Part shown: in pieces, positions 1-10,047 of the stretch
Numbering within the stretch: the first letter of the stretch is position 1
Layout: the number at the start of each line of letters is the position of its first letter
Assembly: GCA_004173455.1 (NCBI GenBank)
Contig: SECL01000002.1
Location: 62,001-126,000 of the forward strand
Reading direction: 5' to 3'
Source of the DNA: Moraxellaceae bacterium
Lineage (GTDB): Bacteria; Pseudomonadota; Gammaproteobacteria; Pseudomonadales; Moraxellaceae
Length of the DNA: 64,000 bases
Program-made: the position numbers and the translations under genes
The notes under the pieces: generated by a model
The model's database searches: none
Told to the model about the DNA's origin: nothing
What the model saw: only the letters and a program-made list of their open reading frames with translations

Positions 1-783
1 ACCATCTTCCAGATCAATCAACGCATAACAAATGTCATCGGCTGCTTCCAGCAAGTAGGTGAGCGGATGACGACAAAATTGATACTCACCAGTCTGGATC
101 AAACCCAAATGCTCGGCAATTTCCAGCAAAATGCCTTTTTCACTCTGGTAACAACCAAATTTGGCGCGTTTGTGCGAAGGATGCAGACTGGCCGGATCAA
201 GCGGCTTGGCCAGCCAAGGATATTTTAAATAGGCACCTAGCGTGGCGTAGGTCAGGCGCATACCACCATCATCAGGATGATATTCAAGCCGGCTCAATAC
301 CCGTAAACCTTGCGCATTGCCTTCAAACTGGCACACATCAGCCCGCTGCTCAGCGGTTAGGGAAATCAGCAAATGCTGGTGTTTTGGGTCTTCAAACCAG
401 TCACGAATCGCATATTCACCGGCATGGCCAAATGGAGGATTGCCAATATCGTGCGCCAGACAGGCGGCCTGAATAATCGCCCCGACATCCGCCACATCAA
501 TCCATGCTGGCAATTCATCACGAATTTTTTCTGCCGCCAGCATGCCGAGGGAGCGGCCAATGCATGATACTTCCAGTGAATGGGTCAGGCGGGTATGAAT
601 GCCGTCATTTTGGGTGAGTGGATGTACTTGGGTCTTGCGGTTTAACTGACGAAAACTACTTGAAAAAATAATCCGGTCATAATCCTTATGAAAAGCAGTA
701 CGACCCTGTTCACTGGTTCCATGGCGGGATTGACTTTTTTTACTGCCCAGCCGAATGGGGGAAAGCAGTTGTGCCCAACGCAT
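1..783 (-). CDS. dgt: dGTP triphosphohydrolase, C-terminus cut off by the window start
   Basis: Hydrolyses dGTP to deoxyguanosine and triphosphate in the cytoplasm, an HD-superfamily nucleotide-pool enzyme. 261 residues are visible from the ATG at 783, beginning [13 protein letters not shown]. The HD signature [13 protein letters not shown] lies at about residues 108-120 with H111 and D112 as metal ligands. An upstream metal histidine is in RLTHSLEV (about residue 68), and FEGNAQG follows at about 153-159; all are typical of the Dgt family. The reading frame is open to base 1, so the rest lies outside the window. It is divergent from purL across 277 bases. The family assignment is firm; substrate preference within dNTPases is inferred from the family. 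Confidence 0.93.
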   Translation of the reverse strand, partial: MRWAQLLSPIRLGSKKSQSRHGTSEQGRTAFHKDYDRIIFSSSFRQLNRKTQVHPLTQNDGIHTRLTHSLEVSCIGRSLGMLAAEKIRDELPAWIDVADVGAIIQAACLAHDIGNPPFGHAGEYAIRDWFEDPKHQHLLISLTAEQRADVCQFEGNAQGLRVLSRLEYHPDDGGMRLTYATLGAYLKYPWLAKPLDPASLHPSHKRAKFGCYQSEKGILLEIAEHLGLIQTGEYQFCRHPLTYLLEAADDICYALIDLEDG

Positions 784-1023
784 TGCAGTCATCAATATTC
801 TACGTGTGTGGCTTTATTCATGACTGCATCATGCCAAAAAACGGCCAAAAAAGACAGCCGAATGCGACACGATTTGGCGCCATGCAGGGCTTGATTTTTT
901 AAGGCTGAATAATCAGCGTAGCATGGTAAAAAGACTGGAAATTTTAATGGCGAAAACCTATCGGGTATAGATGATTTATTCATTTGCGCGTATCATACAG
1001 CGCTTCTTTCAAACATTGTGGTT

Positions 1024-1039
1024 TTGTTACTTGTAACAA
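1024..1039. promoter_or_regulatory. inverted repeat in the purL leader
   Basis: Perfect 7-bp arms TTGTTAC and GTAACAA are separated by two bases and end 21 bases before the purL start codon. It does not match the PurR operator of enteric bacteria. It could be an operator or a small leader hairpin; nothing in the sequence decides. Confidence 0.3.
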
Positions 1040-1060
1040 GCCCATGGAGCCAGTTTCAGC

Positions 1061-4000
1061 ATGTTTATTGTGGCCGGTGCGTCAGCACTTTCTGCCTTCA
1101 AGCAGCGTCAGCTTTTATCCCGTATTTCTGCGCTTCGCTCAGTTGCAAACACTGTTATCACGATAGAAAGCCAGTTTGTTTATCTGTTTGATCAGGACTT
1201 GAGCGCGCATCAGCAGTCTGTTGCCGATCAGTTGCTTAACGATGGCCAGAAATATGCCCTGACTGTCGCTGAATCTGGTGATGTACAGGTACTGGTGACC
1301 ACCCGGCTTGGCACGATTTCGCCCTGGTCATCCAAGGCCACGGATATTTTCAAAAATTGTAATGCGCCGGTGCATCGTCTGGAACGCGGGATTTTATATA
1401 CCCTGCGTGGCCTGAGCCAGCTTAATGCCGATATATCAGCATTACTGCATGACCGCATGACTGAAACCATTTTTGCAAACCTTGAATCTGCTGCCGCGCT
1501 GTTTAGTGAAACTGCACCCAAGCCATTGCAGTCGGTAGATATTTTAGGGCAGGGTAAAGATGCGCTGGTTAAGGCCAATCAGGAATTTGGTTTTGCCTTA
1601 TCCATGCAGGAAATTGACTACCTGACCGATGCCTTTACCCAGCTTGGCCGTAATCCGCATGACATCGAACTGATGATGTTTGCACAAGCCAACTCTGAGC
1701 ATTGCCGCCACAAAATCTTTAATGCCGAGTGGACAATTAATGGTGAAAAACAGCCATTGTCATTGTTCCAGATGATTAAAAATACCTATAAGCAATCGCC
1801 CAACGATGTGCTGTCCGCCTACAAAGACAATGCCTCAGTGATTGTGGGTTTTGATGCGGCGCGTTTTTATCAGCAGTATCAGCCTGAAAGCGGCCAGCAT
1901 GAATACAGCTACCGTAATCAGGCTGTCCATATCCTGATGAAAGTGGAAACCCATAACCATCCAACGGCCATTGCACCATTTGCCGGTGCTGCGACCGGTT
2001 CAGGTGGTGAAATCCGTGACGAAGGCGCTACTGGTCGTGGTGGTAAACCCAAAGCCGGTATGGCCGGTTTTACCGTGTCCAACCTGAACATTCCCGGTTT
2101 TGAACAGCCTTGGGAAGTGCCGTATGGCAAGCCATCGCGTATGGCCTCTGCCTTGCAGATTATGATTGACGGGCCATTGGGTGCTGCGGCATTTAACAAT
2201 GAATTTGGCCGCCCAAACCTGTGTGGGTACTTCCGTACTTTTGAGCAGGCTATTCCGACGCTAAAAGATGTTGAAGGCGCTTCATTGGAAATCAGGGGCT
2301 TTCATAAGCCAATCATGATTGCTGGCGGCTATGGCAACATCCGTCCAGATCACGTTGAAAAAAATCCCATTGAACCCGGTGATTTGTTAATTGTCCTTGG
2401 TGGCCCGGCGCTACTGATTGGTTTGGGTGGTGGTGCAGCCTCCAGTGTGGACAGCGGCACCATGGGCGAGCAGCTCGATTTTGCATCCGTGCAGCGTGAT
2501 AACCCCGAAATGGAACGTCGCTGTCAGGAAGTGATTGATGCCTGTTGGGGCATGGAAGATGCTAACCCGATTGTATCGGTACATGATGTCGGAGCCGGTG
2601 GGCTGTCCAATGCCATGCCAGAGCTAGTGAATGACCATAAGCTAGGTGCTGTGCTGAATCTGCGCAAAATTCCGTCACTGGAACCCGGCATGTCACCGAT
2701 GGAAATCTGGTCAAACGAAGCACAGGAACGCTATGTGCTGGCCATTCGTCCAGAATCGCTGGCCTTGTTTGAGTCATTATGTGCGCGTGAGCGTTGTCCA
2801 TTTGCAGTACTGGGAGCGGCCACCGAAGCGCGTCATTTAACCGTGGAAGATCCATTGTTTGACAACAAAGCGGTTGATATGCCCATGCAGGTCATGCTGG
2901 GCGGTATGCCACGTATGCAGCGCAGTTTTGACACCGTTACTCGTCAGGGCAATGCGTTTGATACCAGCGCGATTGATTTAAAAGAAGCGATTTTCCGTGT
3001 GCTGCGTCATCCTTCGGTGGCCAGCAAGTCCTTTTTGATTACCATTGGTGACCGCTCGATTACTGGCATGGTGGCACGCGACCAGATGGTTGGTCCGTGG
3101 CAGGTTCCTGTGGCTGATTGTGCTGTTACTACGACTGGCTACCAGACCTATACTGGTGAAGCCATGAGTATGGGTGAACGTCCGCCAGTGGCGTTATTGA
3201 ATCCAGCCGCATCAGCGCGTTTGGCGGTGGCCGAAGCCATTACCAATATTAGCGCCAGCCGCATCAAGCAGCTCAGTGATATTAAACTGTCTGCCAACTG
3301 GATGGCGGCGGCTGGGCAGGCGGGCGAAGATCAGGCACTATTTGAAGCGGTTAAAACCGTGGGCATGGAAATTTGTCCTGCGCTGGAGATTGCCATTCCG
3401 GTGGGCAAGGATTCGCTGTCCATGCGAACCACGTGGCAGGACACTGAAACCGGTGAAGACAAGGCAGTCACGTCTCCCATGTCTGCCATTATTTCTGCGT
3501 TTGCACCAGTCTTGGATGTGCGTAAAACCCTGACCCCAGAGCTAAAATGTGTGGAAGACACGGTGCTGGTACGTTTGGATCTGTCCCGTGGCAAGTTTCG
3601 TCTGGGCGCTTCCATCTTGGCGCAAGTGTATCAGGCACTGGGTGAAACCACCGCAGACCTTGATTGCAGCGATGACCTCAAAGCTTTCTTTAACCTGATT
3701 CAGGACTGGAACCAGCGTGGTTTGCTACTGGCTTACCATGATATTGGTGACGGCGGCTTGCTGGCGGCTGTTGCTGAAATGATGTTTGCATCACGTCTTG
3801 GCGCTGAGTTGCAACTGAACGGTCATAATGTACTGGCAGAACTGTTTGCCGAAGAAATTGGTGCGGTCGTACAACTTACTGCTGCCAACTGGGCACAACT
3901 CCAGCAAGAGCTACAAGGCCATCTGCTGCAAGACGCTGTTGTACAAATTGGTACAGTAAACTCTAGCGACCAGTTAAGCGTGGCTGGCCTGACCTTGTCG

Positions 4001-4951
4001 CGTGTGGAGATGCAGCAGGCATGGGCAGAAGTCAGCCATCAAATCCAGCGTATGCGTGATAATAGTGAAGGGGCAGATCAGGAATTTAGCCTGATTGGTA
4101 ATCCTGATTTTCAGGGACTGATTGCCAGACCGACGTTTGATTTGAACGAACCGATTGAAGCGCCGTTTATCAATGTACGTAAGCCCAAAATGGCGATTCT
4201 GCGTGAGCAGGGCGTCAATGGCCAGCTGGAAATGGCCGCAGCGTTTGAAAAAGCCGGCTTTTGTAGTGTTGACGTTCACATGAGTGACCTGTTAGCTGGC
4301 CACATTGACCTCAATGATTTTGAGGGTCTGGTGGCTTGCGGTGGCTTTAGTTATGGTGACGTATTGGGTGCGGGCGGTGGCTGGGCCAAGTCCATCCTGT
4401 TCAATACCCGCCTGCGTGACCAGTTTGCCCGGTTCTTCCAGCGTGAAGAAACCTTTAGTTTAGGCATCTGTAATGGTTGCCAGATGATGTCACAGCTCAA
4501 AGACCTTATTCCCGGTGCCAGCGAATGGCCGCGTTTTTACCAGAACACCAGTGAACGTTTTGAAGCACGTACCGTTAATGTACGTGTCGAAAAATCCCGT
4601 TCTGTGTTACTCGAAGACATGGCTGGTTCTATTTTACCGATTGCGGTAGCGCATGGTGAAGGCCGTATTGTGGCGACTGATGCGCAGTTGGCCAGTCTAA
4701 ATGCAGGCCAACAAGTCAGCTTGCGTTATGTGGATAGTCAGGGTAATCCAACCCAGCATTACCCACTCAACCCCAATGGTTCGCCAGAAGCAATCACTGG
4801 CTTAACCAGTCTGGATGGCCGTGCCACGATTATCATGCCGCATCCGGAGCGTACATTCCGTGCCGTGCAGCATTCATGGAAACCGGAAGACTGGCAGGAT
4901 GACGGCGCGTGGATGCGCTTGTTCCGCAATGCCCGTCGCTTTGTTGGCTAG
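1061..4951 (+). CDS. purL: Phosphoribosylformylglycinamidine synthase (large, single-chain)
   Basis: Fourth step of de novo purine synthesis: converts formylglycinamide ribotide, glutamine and ATP to formylglycinamidine ribotide in the cytoplasm. At 1296 residues it matches the large gammaproteobacterial form. An N-terminal PurS-like part is followed by the two AIRS-type synthase halves ([10 protein letters not shown] near 297; [16 protein letters not shown] near 507) and a C-terminal class I glutaminase. The glutaminase nucleophile is C1137 in GICNGCQM, and the triad histidine is in the MPHPERTFR segment near the end. The ATG at 1061 is preceded by GGAG at 1046-1049, and the N-terminus MFIVAGA is what I expect for Acinetobacter relatives. 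It is monocistronic, ending in a strong terminator. Confidence 0.98.
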   Translation: MFIVAGASALSAFKQRQLLSRISALRSVANTVITIESQFVYLFDQDLSAHQQSVADQLLNDGQKYALTVAESGDVQVLVTTRLGTISPWSSKATDIFKNCNAPVHRLERGILYTLRGLSQLNADISALLHDRMTETIFANLESAAALFSETAPKPLQSVDILGQGKDALVKANQEFGFALSMQEIDYLTDAFTQLGRNPHDIELMMFAQANSEHCRHKIFNAEWTINGEKQPLSLFQMIKNTYKQSPNDVLSAYKDNASVIVGFDAARFYQQYQPESGQHEYSYRNQAVHILMKVETHNHPTAIAPFAGAATGSGGEIRDEGATGRGGKPKAGMAGFTVSNLNIPGFEQPWEVPYGKPSRMASALQIMIDGPLGAAAFNNEFGRPNLCGYFRTFEQAIPTLKDVEGASLEIRGFHKPIMIAGGYGNIRPDHVEKNPIEPGDLLIVLGGPALLIGLGGGAASSVDSGTMGEQLDFASVQRDNPEMERRCQEVIDACWGMEDANPIVSVHDVGAGGLSNAMPELVNDHKLGAVLNLRKIPSLEPGMSPMEIWSNEAQERYVLAIRPESLALFESLCARERCPFAVLGAATEARHLTVEDPLFDNKAVDMPMQVMLGGMPRMQRSFDTVTRQGNAFDTSAIDLKEAIFRVLRHPSVASKSFLITIGDRSITGMVARDQMVGPWQVPVADCAVTTTGYQTYTGEAMSMGERPPVALLNPAASARLAVAEAITNISASRIKQLSDIKLSANWMAAAGQAGEDQALFEAVKTVGMEICPALEIAIPVGKDSLSMRTTWQDTETGEDKAVTSPMSAIISAFAPVLDVRKTLTPELKCVEDTVLVRLDLSRGKFRLGASILAQVYQALGETTADLDCSDDLKAFFNLIQDWNQRGLLLAYHDIGDGGLLAAVAEMMFASRLGAELQLNGHNVLAELFAEEIGAVVQLTAANWAQLQQELQGHLLQDAVVQIGTVNSSDQLSVAGLTLSRVEMQQAWAEVSHQIQRMRDNSEGADQEFSLIGNPDFQGLIARPTFDLNEPIEAPFINVRKPKMAILREQGVNGQLEMAAAFEKAGFCSVDVHMSDLLAGHIDLNDFEGLVACGGFSYGDVLGAGGGWAKSILFNTRLRDQFARFFQREETFSLGICNGCQMMSQLKDLIPGASEWPRFYQNTSERFEARTVNVRVEKSRSVLLEDMAGSILPIAVAHGEGRIVATDAQLASLNAGQQVSLRYVDSQGNPTQHYPLNPNGSPEAITGLTSLDGRATIIMPHPERTFRAVQHSWKPEDWQDDGAWMRLFRNARRFVG

Positions 4952-4984
4952 ACTAAAGCCAACGTGTTCAGTCGACAAAGACGT

Positions 4985-5019
4985 GAAAAAAGCCGTATCT
5001 CAGGATGCGGCTTTTTTTT
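4985..5019 (+). terminator. rho-independent terminator of purL
   Basis: 9-bp stem (AGCCGTATC with GATGCGGCT, one wobble) and a 3-base loop, followed by eight T. It lies 40 bases after the purL stop. Confidence 0.88.
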
Positions 5020-5048
5020 GAACGGTTTTAAAAATTAAGCGGAAAATC

Positions 5049-5064
5049 CATAGACGTGTCTATG
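5049..5064. repeat. short inverted repeat CATAGAC/GTCTATG
   Basis: Perfect 7-bp arms around a two-base centre, in the 291-base gap between purL and the next gene. A second small hairpin (GATAG/CTATC) is at 5146-5159. Either could be an operator for the gene at 5243. No clear -35/-10 pair is visible beside them. Confidence 0.3.
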
Positions 5065-5242
5065 TTTTAAGGCTATCTTTGCAAGACATAATAATTGGTA
5101 TTTGTGCCAAAATAATAAGTCATATCAGTCAATGCAAATTCGTAGGATAGATCACTATCAAAGAATTATCGCGATGTTGCATTGCAGCATGATTTGCACA
5201 AATTAACCATAGGACTGCAAGTTAAAAGTTAAGGAATGACTG

Positions 5243-5554
5243 ATGTATAAACTGGTTTTTTTTGTTCCGGATACCCACATTACTGAGGTGAAAGAAGCAA
5301 TATTTGCTGCCGGTGCAGGCAAGGTTGGCGACTATGAATGTTGCGCATGGCAAGTGTTAGGGCAAGGACAGTTTCGTCCCTTAAAAGGCGCCAATCCACA
5401 TATCGGTGAAGTAGGAAAAATTGAGCTAGTGCCGGAATGGCGGGTAGAAGTGGTTTTGCCACGGGAAAAACTGGCCAAAGTTCTGCATGTGATGAAAGCC
5501 GCGCATCCTTATGAACATCCTGCCTTTGATGTGATCCAGCTTATTTCATGGTAA
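5243..5554 (+). CDS. YqfO/NIF3 C-terminal-like single-domain protein
   Basis: 103 residues starting MYKLVFFVPDTHITEVKEA and ending AHPYEHPAFDVIQLISW. This is the CutA-like ferredoxin-fold domain that is inserted in NIF3/YqfO proteins, here standing alone. Conserved features are the VKEAIFAAGAGKVGDYE segment (about 16-32) and the HPYEHPA segment (about 90-96). Stand-alone copies are widespread in Proteobacteria and are usually labelled NGG1p-interacting factor 3; their biochemical role is not established. AAGGA lies at a good distance before the ATG. It is transcribed alone, with a possible hairpin terminator after it. Confidence 0.8.
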   Translation: MYKLVFFVPDTHITEVKEAIFAAGAGKVGDYECCAWQVLGQGQFRPLKGANPHIGEVGKIELVPEWRVEVVLPREKLAKVLHVMKAAHPYEHPAFDVIQLISW

Positions 5555-5557
5555 CAC

Positions 5558-5628
5558 CCTGTAAAGCGTCTTTAATCAGCAATAATTAATACCAGCCGCC
5601 TGCATTGTGATTGAGCAGGCGTTTACAG
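5558..5628. terminator. nested hairpin after the YqfO-like gene, weak terminator
   Basis: An inner stem CGCCTGC/GCAGGCG (5597-5603 with 5615-5621) is enclosed by outer arms CTGTAAA (from about 5559) and TTTACAG (5622-5628). Only a short T tract follows, so termination is likely but not certain. Confidence 0.45.
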
Positions 5629-5737
5629 CACCAAGAAAAAAATAAATTTTGGCCAGTAAAGGCGTTAAACTCTTCTAGACTAATCTTTCGGCCTATAAGC
5701 ATGTTAGGGCACCTCCATTCTTTGTCAGGTAATTTTC

Positions 5738-6316
5738 GTGTTTGATTTTCTCGTTTTTATTGGACGTTTTCAGCCGTTTCACCGGGCACATCAGGCCGTT
5801 ATTCAGGACGCGTTTCAACACAGCAAGTCTGTGATTATCCTGTTAGGTTCTGCACAGCCTGAGCGCACGCTCAAAAATGTATTTACGTCTGACGAGCGCG
5901 AAGCCATGATCCGTGCGTCTTTTAACCCTGAGCAACAACGCCAGCTGTATTTTGCAGGCTTGGTGGATGTTTTTAACGATGTAAAATGGACGGCCATGGT
6001 TAAGCAGGCGGTACAGGATATTGTTGAGCAAAATATCCCGTTAGGTGAGGCAAGCTTAGCCCCCAAAATCGGACTCATTGGCCATTTTAAAGATCAGAGC
6101 TCGTATTATTTATCACTGTTTCCAGAATGGCCGCTGGTCGAGCTGGACAATTATTTTCAGCTATCTGCCACACCCATTCGTGAACAGTATTTACTGGGTC
6201 AGTTGCCCACACTAAAACAAGTTCCAGCCGCGACCTTGGATTTTTTGATTCATTTTCAGCAAACAGCCAACTATCGCGTTTTACAGCAACAGGCGCAGCA
6301 GTCGCTTCAAAGATAA
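5738..6316 (+). CDS. nadM: Nicotinamide-nucleotide adenylyltransferase, NadM type, without Nudix domain
   Basis: Transfers AMP from ATP to NMN (or NaMN) to make NAD or its deamido form, in the cytoplasm. The nucleotidyltransferase signature GRFQPFHRAHQ is at residues 9-19, and the second ATP-binding element SATPIREQYL is near residues 147-156. At 192 residues it covers only the adenylyltransferase domain; the familiar NadM-Nudix fusions are about 340 residues, and no Nudix box follows here. The start is GTG at 5738, since no ATG gives a better alignment to the family N-terminus. It is convergent with bcp 69 bases away. The fold is certain; preference for NMN over NaMN is inferred. Confidence 0.87.
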   Translation: MFDFLVFIGRFQPFHRAHQAVIQDAFQHSKSVIILLGSAQPERTLKNVFTSDEREAMIRASFNPEQQRQLYFAGLVDVFNDVKWTAMVKQAVQDIVEQNIPLGEASLAPKIGLIGHFKDQSSYYLSLFPEWPLVELDNYFQLSATPIREQYLLGQLPTLKQVPAATLDFLIHFQQTANYRVLQQQAQQSLQR

Positions 6317-6384
6317 TTTCATTTGGCGCGTGGAATATTGTTTTAGAGGGTAAGCCGAGCTAGTGTGGAAGTAATGGAATTTGC

Positions 6385-6867
6385 TTAAGCAAGCTGTTTT
6401 ATAAAGTCCAGTAGCATTGCCGCATGGCCTGCTGCGCGAACCTTACGCCAGCTTTGAGTAAGCTGACCCTGCTGATCAAACAAAAAACTGCTGCGCTCAA
6501 TCCCCTGTACCTGCTTGCCATACATGTTCTTGGTTTTAATGACGTCAAAATAGCGACATACCATTTCATCCGGGTCGCTAATCAAGGCAAACGGAATGCT
6601 TTCTTTTATTGTAAATTTATCGTGGGATTTTAAGCTGTCACGGGAAATGCCATAAATTGTAACGCCCAGTTTTTCAAACTCAGGCAATAAATCACGGAAG
6701 TCCTGTGCCTGCGTGGTGCAGCCAGCAGTCAAATCTTTTGGATAAAAATACAGCAGCGTATATTGTCCTTTTAGCACTGCCAGATTGATGTCACCTTGAG
6801 TGGTCATCACTGTTAAATCAGGCAACTGTTGAGGGATTTCTAATGGATTGGGTTGTGCGGTAGCCAT
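6385..6867 (-). CDS. bcp: Peroxiredoxin, BCP/PrxQ type
   Basis: Thiol peroxidase reducing hydrogen and organic peroxides in the cytoplasm, 160 residues with one thioredoxin-fold domain. The peroxidatic site YFYPKDLTAGCTTQ places the catalytic cysteine at C50, with T47 and P43 in the usual places. The residue five after it, the resolving cysteine in E. coli BCP, is Q55 here, so resolution must use another thiol. The only other cysteine is C104 (EMVCRYF), at the position of the third E. coli BCP cysteine. R-D-S and R-x-A elements typical of the family are present. AAGGAG precedes the ATG by 12 bases. Transcribed alone, convergent with nadM. Confidence 0.93.
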   Translation of the reverse strand: MATAQPNPLEIPQQLPDLTVMTTQGDINLAVLKGQYTLLYFYPKDLTAGCTTQAQDFRDLLPEFEKLGVTIYGISRDSLKSHDKFTIKESIPFALISDPDEMVCRYFDVIKTKNMYGKQVQGIERSSFLFDQQGQLTQSWRKVRAAGHAAMLLDFIKQLA

Positions 6868-6966
6868 GAAAGCCCATTACTCCTTAAAGAATAAAAATTT
6901 TGAAATCATTAACTTCGAACTTTGCCCAAGCTGATAACAGCGGCTAATGATAAACAATCCATAGAC

Positions 6967-6992
6967 AAAAACCCGTTATATAAACGGGTTTT
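6967..6992 (-). terminator. terminator after the small secreted protein gene
   Basis: 8-bp stem AACCCGTT/AACGGGTT with a 5-base AT loop, flanked by A4 on one side and T4 on the other, so it can work on both strands. It lies just past the stop of the leftward gene at 7011. Confidence 0.75.
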
Positions 6993-7010
6993 GGCTACTT
7001 CGCGCTAAAT

Positions 7011-7373
7011 TTATTTTTTACCTGCGGGTGCGGTAGGGAATTGCGGGTCACTCATTTTTACCCCGGCGCGGCATTTGTCCAGATCGCCTTTAATGCGTTT
7101 AAGCGCGGGCAGCTCGTTTGGATTTTTACCTTTCATCGCGGTGCTTTGAATATCCCAGAATTCACCCAGTTTAAGCTGAGAGGCCTGAACATTAATGGTA
7201 CAGCTACAGACTTTTTTTGCGCTGGCAGAGTCAGTCATTTTTAACTGAACAGCTTCATCGGCACAGCGCGCAATCATGGCGGACTTGATATCGGTTGGCG
7301 CAGCAAATACCAGACTGTTGGCGGCAAAAGCAGTAGCAAATAGGGCTAAACGTACAGCAGAAAATTTTTTCAT
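7011..7373 (-). CDS. Small secreted protein with four cysteines, unknown function
   Basis: 120 residues. A clear signal peptide (MKKF, then a hydrophobic core and an A-x-A-type site near residues 22-25) predicts export to the periplasm. The mature part is about 96 residues with four cysteines, C37, C56, C58 and C101, in a C-x18-C-x-C-x42-C pattern that could form two disulfides. It ends in a short basic tail (PAGKK). I do not recognise a family with a known role. It lies 19 bases downstream of queC on the same strand and may be cotranscribed, but a secreted protein has no evident link to queuosine. A terminator follows. Confidence 0.75.
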   Translation of the reverse strand: MKKFSAVRLALFATAFAANSLVFAAPTDIKSAMIARCADEAVQLKMTDSASAKKVCSCTINVQASQLKLGEFWDIQSTAMKGKNPNELPALKRIKGDLDKCRAGVKMSDPQFPTAPAGKK

Positions 7374-7392
7374 AATTTCTATCTACAAATTC

Positions 7393-8124
7393 CTAATCTT
7401 GATTAATGGCGGCCTGATATACCGTAGGATCAGTTACACCTGCATCCACAAACCCCTGATGGCGTAAACGACAACTGTCACAGCGACCACAGGCATGTCC
7501 TTGCTGATCGGCCTGATAGCAGGAAATGGTCTGGGAGTAGTCCACACCATGCGTCAGGCCAAGGCGTATAATATCCGCTTTTGACAAGTGTAATAATGGA
7601 GTTTCTATTGTAATTGGGTTACCTTCCACTCCCGATTTGGTGGCCAATGCGGCCATTTTTGCAAATGCTTCGATGTATTCCGGGCGGCAGTCTGGATAAC
7701 CAGAATAGTCAACTGCATTGATTCCAATCACAATCTTGTGGGCGTCAATCACTTCTGCGGCAGCCAGTGCATAGGATAAAAAGATAGTATTTCGTGCAGG
7801 AACATAGGTGACCGGAATAGCACCCGGCTGATTTTGCCGGTAATTTTCCGACTGGGTTTCCAGGTCACTGTCTTCGGGTATCTCAATGCTGTCATCCGTT
7901 AGCGCAGAGCCACCGAGCTGGCGCAAGTCAATATCAATAATGCGATGCTCAACCCCGGCACGTTTTGCCAGTGTACGGGCAGCATCCAGTTCGCTGGAGT
8001 GACGCTGGCCATATGAAAAACTTAAGGCAAAGCATTCGTAGCGCGCTTGTGCCCAAGCCAGACACGTGGTGGAATCCAGACCACCAGACAGTAAAACAAT
8101 GGCACGGGATTTGGGAGAGGACAT
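7393..8124 (-). CDS. queC: 7-cyano-7-deazaguanine (preQ0) synthase
   Basis: Converts 7-carboxy-7-deazaguanine, ammonia and ATP to preQ0 in queuosine synthesis. The PP-loop ATP site SGGLDSTTC is close to the N-terminus, and the C-terminal zinc site is SCYQA...HACGRCDSC with four cysteines. I chose the ATG at 8124 ([15 protein letters not shown], 243 residues) because AGGTG lies just upstream and the family begins there. The frame is open a further 35 codons upstream, but that extension is unlike the family. It follows queE on the same strand after 85 bases, so the two consecutive pathway enzymes are probably coexpressed. Confidence 0.96.
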   Translation of the reverse strand: MSSPKSRAIVLLSGGLDSTTCLAWAQARYECFALSFSYGQRHSSELDAARTLAKRAGVEHRIIDIDLRQLGGSALTDDSIEIPEDSDLETQSENYRQNQPGAIPVTYVPARNTIFLSYALAAAEVIDAHKIVIGINAVDYSGYPDCRPEYIEAFAKMAALATKSGVEGNPITIETPLLHLSKADIIRLGLTHGVDYSQTISCYQADQQGHACGRCDSCRLRHQGFVDAGVTDPTVYQAAINQD

Positions 8125-8209
8125 GTATTCACCTATATCAAGCAAACCGGGCTGTGATGGGTTTACAGGAATAAAAATATTAAAAGCCCGGCAAATAAAA
8201 ACAAGCGGT

Positions 8210-8911
8210 CTAGCGACCCATTTCATCATTCCATAACAGCTTGTGCAGCTGAAGCTGAAAACGCACTGGCAAGCGATCTGCTACAATCCAGTCAGCCAGT
8301 TCGCGGGCAAAGACCGGCAGGGTTGCTTTGGTTTTATCAATCGCAAAGGCCGGTGAAAACCATACGGTACTCACCAGATCGTGTAAGGCATAGTGCTGCA
8401 ATTGCTGTTTGGCCCAGTCGTAATCGTCACGGTTGCAAATCACAAATTTAATCTGGTCGTGGGGGGTCAAAAATTTCAGGTTTTCCATCAGGTTGCGGTG
8501 CGCTTCGCCAGATGATGGGGTTTTGAGATCCATGACCTTGGAAACCCGTGCATCAACGGCCTGAACGGACAGCGCGCCACTGGTTTCCAGTGAAACCTGC
8601 ATACCTGTATCACAGAGCTGCTTGAGTAGTGGAATACAGTTGGGCTGTGCCAAAGGCTCACCACCGGTTACGCATACATGCCTGACACCAAAAGCGCGAA
8701 CCTGATCCAAGATAGCCTGTAACGACTGGCGTTCCCCTCCCTCGAAAGAGTAGGTGGTATCACAATAGGTACAGCGCAAGGGACAGCCCGTTAGCCGGAC
8801 AAACACACACGGCCAGCCGGATTCATTGGCTTCACCTTGCAGGGAATAAAAAATTTCGGTCAGGCGCAGGCCGGCAGCCGGATCAGTCACAGGAATTTGG
8901 GCAGTACGCAT
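8210..8911 (-). CDS. queE: 7-carboxy-7-deazaguanine synthase, radical SAM
   Basis: Radical SAM enzyme that contracts 6-carboxytetrahydropterin to 7-carboxy-7-deazaguanine, the step before QueC. The [4Fe-4S] motif [11 protein letters not shown] (C-x3-C-x2-C) is near residue 45, followed by the SAM-contacting VTGGEPLAQ segment. The start is the ATG at 8911 ([10 protein letters not shown], 233 residues); a TTG two codons upstream is the only other choice. No strong ribosome-binding site is visible. Immediately upstream are two perfect copies of a 13-bp AT-rich sequence. Queuosine genes queA and tgt are elsewhere in the window; queD and queF are not seen. Confidence 0.96.
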   Translation of the reverse strand: MRTAQIPVTDPAAGLRLTEIFYSLQGEANESGWPCVFVRLTGCPLRCTYCDTTYSFEGGERQSLQAILDQVRAFGVRHVCVTGGEPLAQPNCIPLLKQLCDTGMQVSLETSGALSVQAVDARVSKVMDLKTPSSGEAHRNLMENLKFLTPHDQIKFVICNRDDYDWAKQQLQHYALHDLVSTVWFSPAFAIDKTKATLPVFARELADWIVADRLPVRFQLQLHKLLWNDEMGR

Positions 8912-8918
8912 AAGCAAT

Positions 8919-8944
8919 ATTTAAAAACCTGATTTAAAAACCTG
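8919..8944. repeat. 13-bp perfect tandem duplication upstream of queE
   Basis: ATTTAAAAACCTG occurs twice head to tail (8919-8931 and 8932-8944), 8 bases upstream of the queE ATG. On the queE strand it reads as two CAGGTTTTTAAAT units in the place where the leader and ribosome-binding site should be. Confidence 0.85.
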
Positions 8945-8979
8945 AAAATAATTAAAAAAATGCATCAGCACATCTACAG

Positions 8980-9028
8980 AAAAAACGACGCCCTGTTTTG
9001 CCATATTATAATTGAGCAGAACAAGGCG
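8980..9028 (-). terminator. terminator of dapD
   Basis: 12-13-bp stem (CGCCTTGTTCTGC with GCAAAACAGGGCG, two wobbles) and an AT-rich loop. On the minus strand it is followed by TCGTTTTTT. It lies 60 bases after the dapD stop. Confidence 0.8.
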
Positions 9029-9088
9029 TATTCACACGGAGTCATTTTTGCGTGGATTAATTTTTGCCTAAACTAATCCTTGCTGTCA

Positions 9089-9913
9089 TTAATCAACGCG
9101 CAGTAATTCATTCAAACCGGTTTTAGAGCGGGTTTTTTCATCCACTGTTTTGACAATGACAGCGCAATACAGGCTGTGAGTGCCATCAGCCGACGGCATG
9201 TTGCCTGAAACCACCACAGAATAAGGCGGAATGCGACCATAGGTCACTTCACCGGTGGCGCGGTTCAAGATTTTGGTGGACTGGCCAATATAAACGCCCA
9301 TGGAAATCACAGAGCCTTCACCAACAATCACACCTTCTACAATTTCAGAGCGTGCGCCAATAAAGCAGTTGTCTTCAATAATCGTGGGATTGGCTTGCAA
9401 TGGCTCCAGCACGCCACCAATACCTACACCGCCAGACAAATGCACATTTTTACCAATTTGCGCACAGCTGCCGACAGTGGCCCAGGTATCAACCATGGAG
9501 CCTTCATCCACATAGGCGCCAATGTTCACATAAGAAGGCATCAGCACCACGTTACGGGCAATAAAGCTGCCTTTGCGTGCTGTGGCCGGAGGAACCACAC
9601 GAACGCCCGCATCCTTAAATTGCTGTTCAGTCCAGCCCACAAATTTGGTCGGCACTTTATCAAAGTATTGCAAGCCTTCGCCGCCATCAACCGGCACGTT
9701 GTCATTTAAACGGAAAGACAGCAACACGGCTTTTTTAAGCCACTGATTGACTTGCCATTCTCCATTAATTTTTTCGGCAACACGCAGGCTACCATTATCC
9801 AGACCAGCCAGTGCTTGTTCTACTGCCTGACGCACTTCATTGGGGGTATTGGTTGGCGAAAACTGCATGCGGTCTTCAAAGGCTTGTTCGATCAGTTGGG
9901 CAAGTTGGCTCAT
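9089..9913 (-). CDS. dapD: Tetrahydrodipicolinate N-succinyltransferase
   Basis: Succinylates tetrahydrodipicolinate with succinyl-CoA in the lysine and diaminopimelate pathway. 274 residues, the usual length. An N-terminal helical domain is followed by a left-handed beta-helix of hexapeptide repeats ([20 protein letters not shown], about 121-140, through [20 protein letters not shown]) and the C-terminal segment with GNMPSADG. The active site elements [13 protein letters not shown] and [14 protein letters not shown] are intact. The ATG at 9913 gives [15 protein letters not shown]. Transcribed alone with its own terminator. Confidence 0.98.
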   Translation of the reverse strand: MSQLAQLIEQAFEDRMQFSPTNTPNEVRQAVEQALAGLDNGSLRVAEKINGEWQVNQWLKKAVLLSFRLNDNVPVDGGEGLQYFDKVPTKFVGWTEQQFKDAGVRVVPPATARKGSFIARNVVLMPSYVNIGAYVDEGSMVDTWATVGSCAQIGKNVHLSGGVGIGGVLEPLQANPTIIEDNCFIGARSEIVEGVIVGEGSVISMGVYIGQSTKILNRATGEVTYGRIPPYSVVVSGNMPSADGTHSLYCAVIVKTVDEKTRSKTGLNELLRVD

Positions 9914-10021
9914 TTAAAAATCCATTCATTGAATCAAAATTGGCAATATTGTACAGCAAAACCGAATGCTTGGGTCAGCATACGATCTAAAGCCCTAAAT
10001 GGAATAAAAACATCCATAGGA

Positions 10022-10037
10022 ACCTTTAGGTAAAGGT
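10022..10037. repeat. palindrome after uraH
   Basis: ACCTTTA and TAAAGGT around a GG centre, 10 bases beyond the uraH stop. There is no T tract, so it is not a classical terminator; it could be a processing site or nothing. Confidence 0.25.
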
Positions 10038-10047
10038 AGCAAATAGC

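Noticed and set aside
8918-8990. preQ1 riboswitch upstream of queE-queC
   Set aside because: The leader has no conserved preQ1 aptamer pattern, only the 13-bp duplication and the dapD terminator region.
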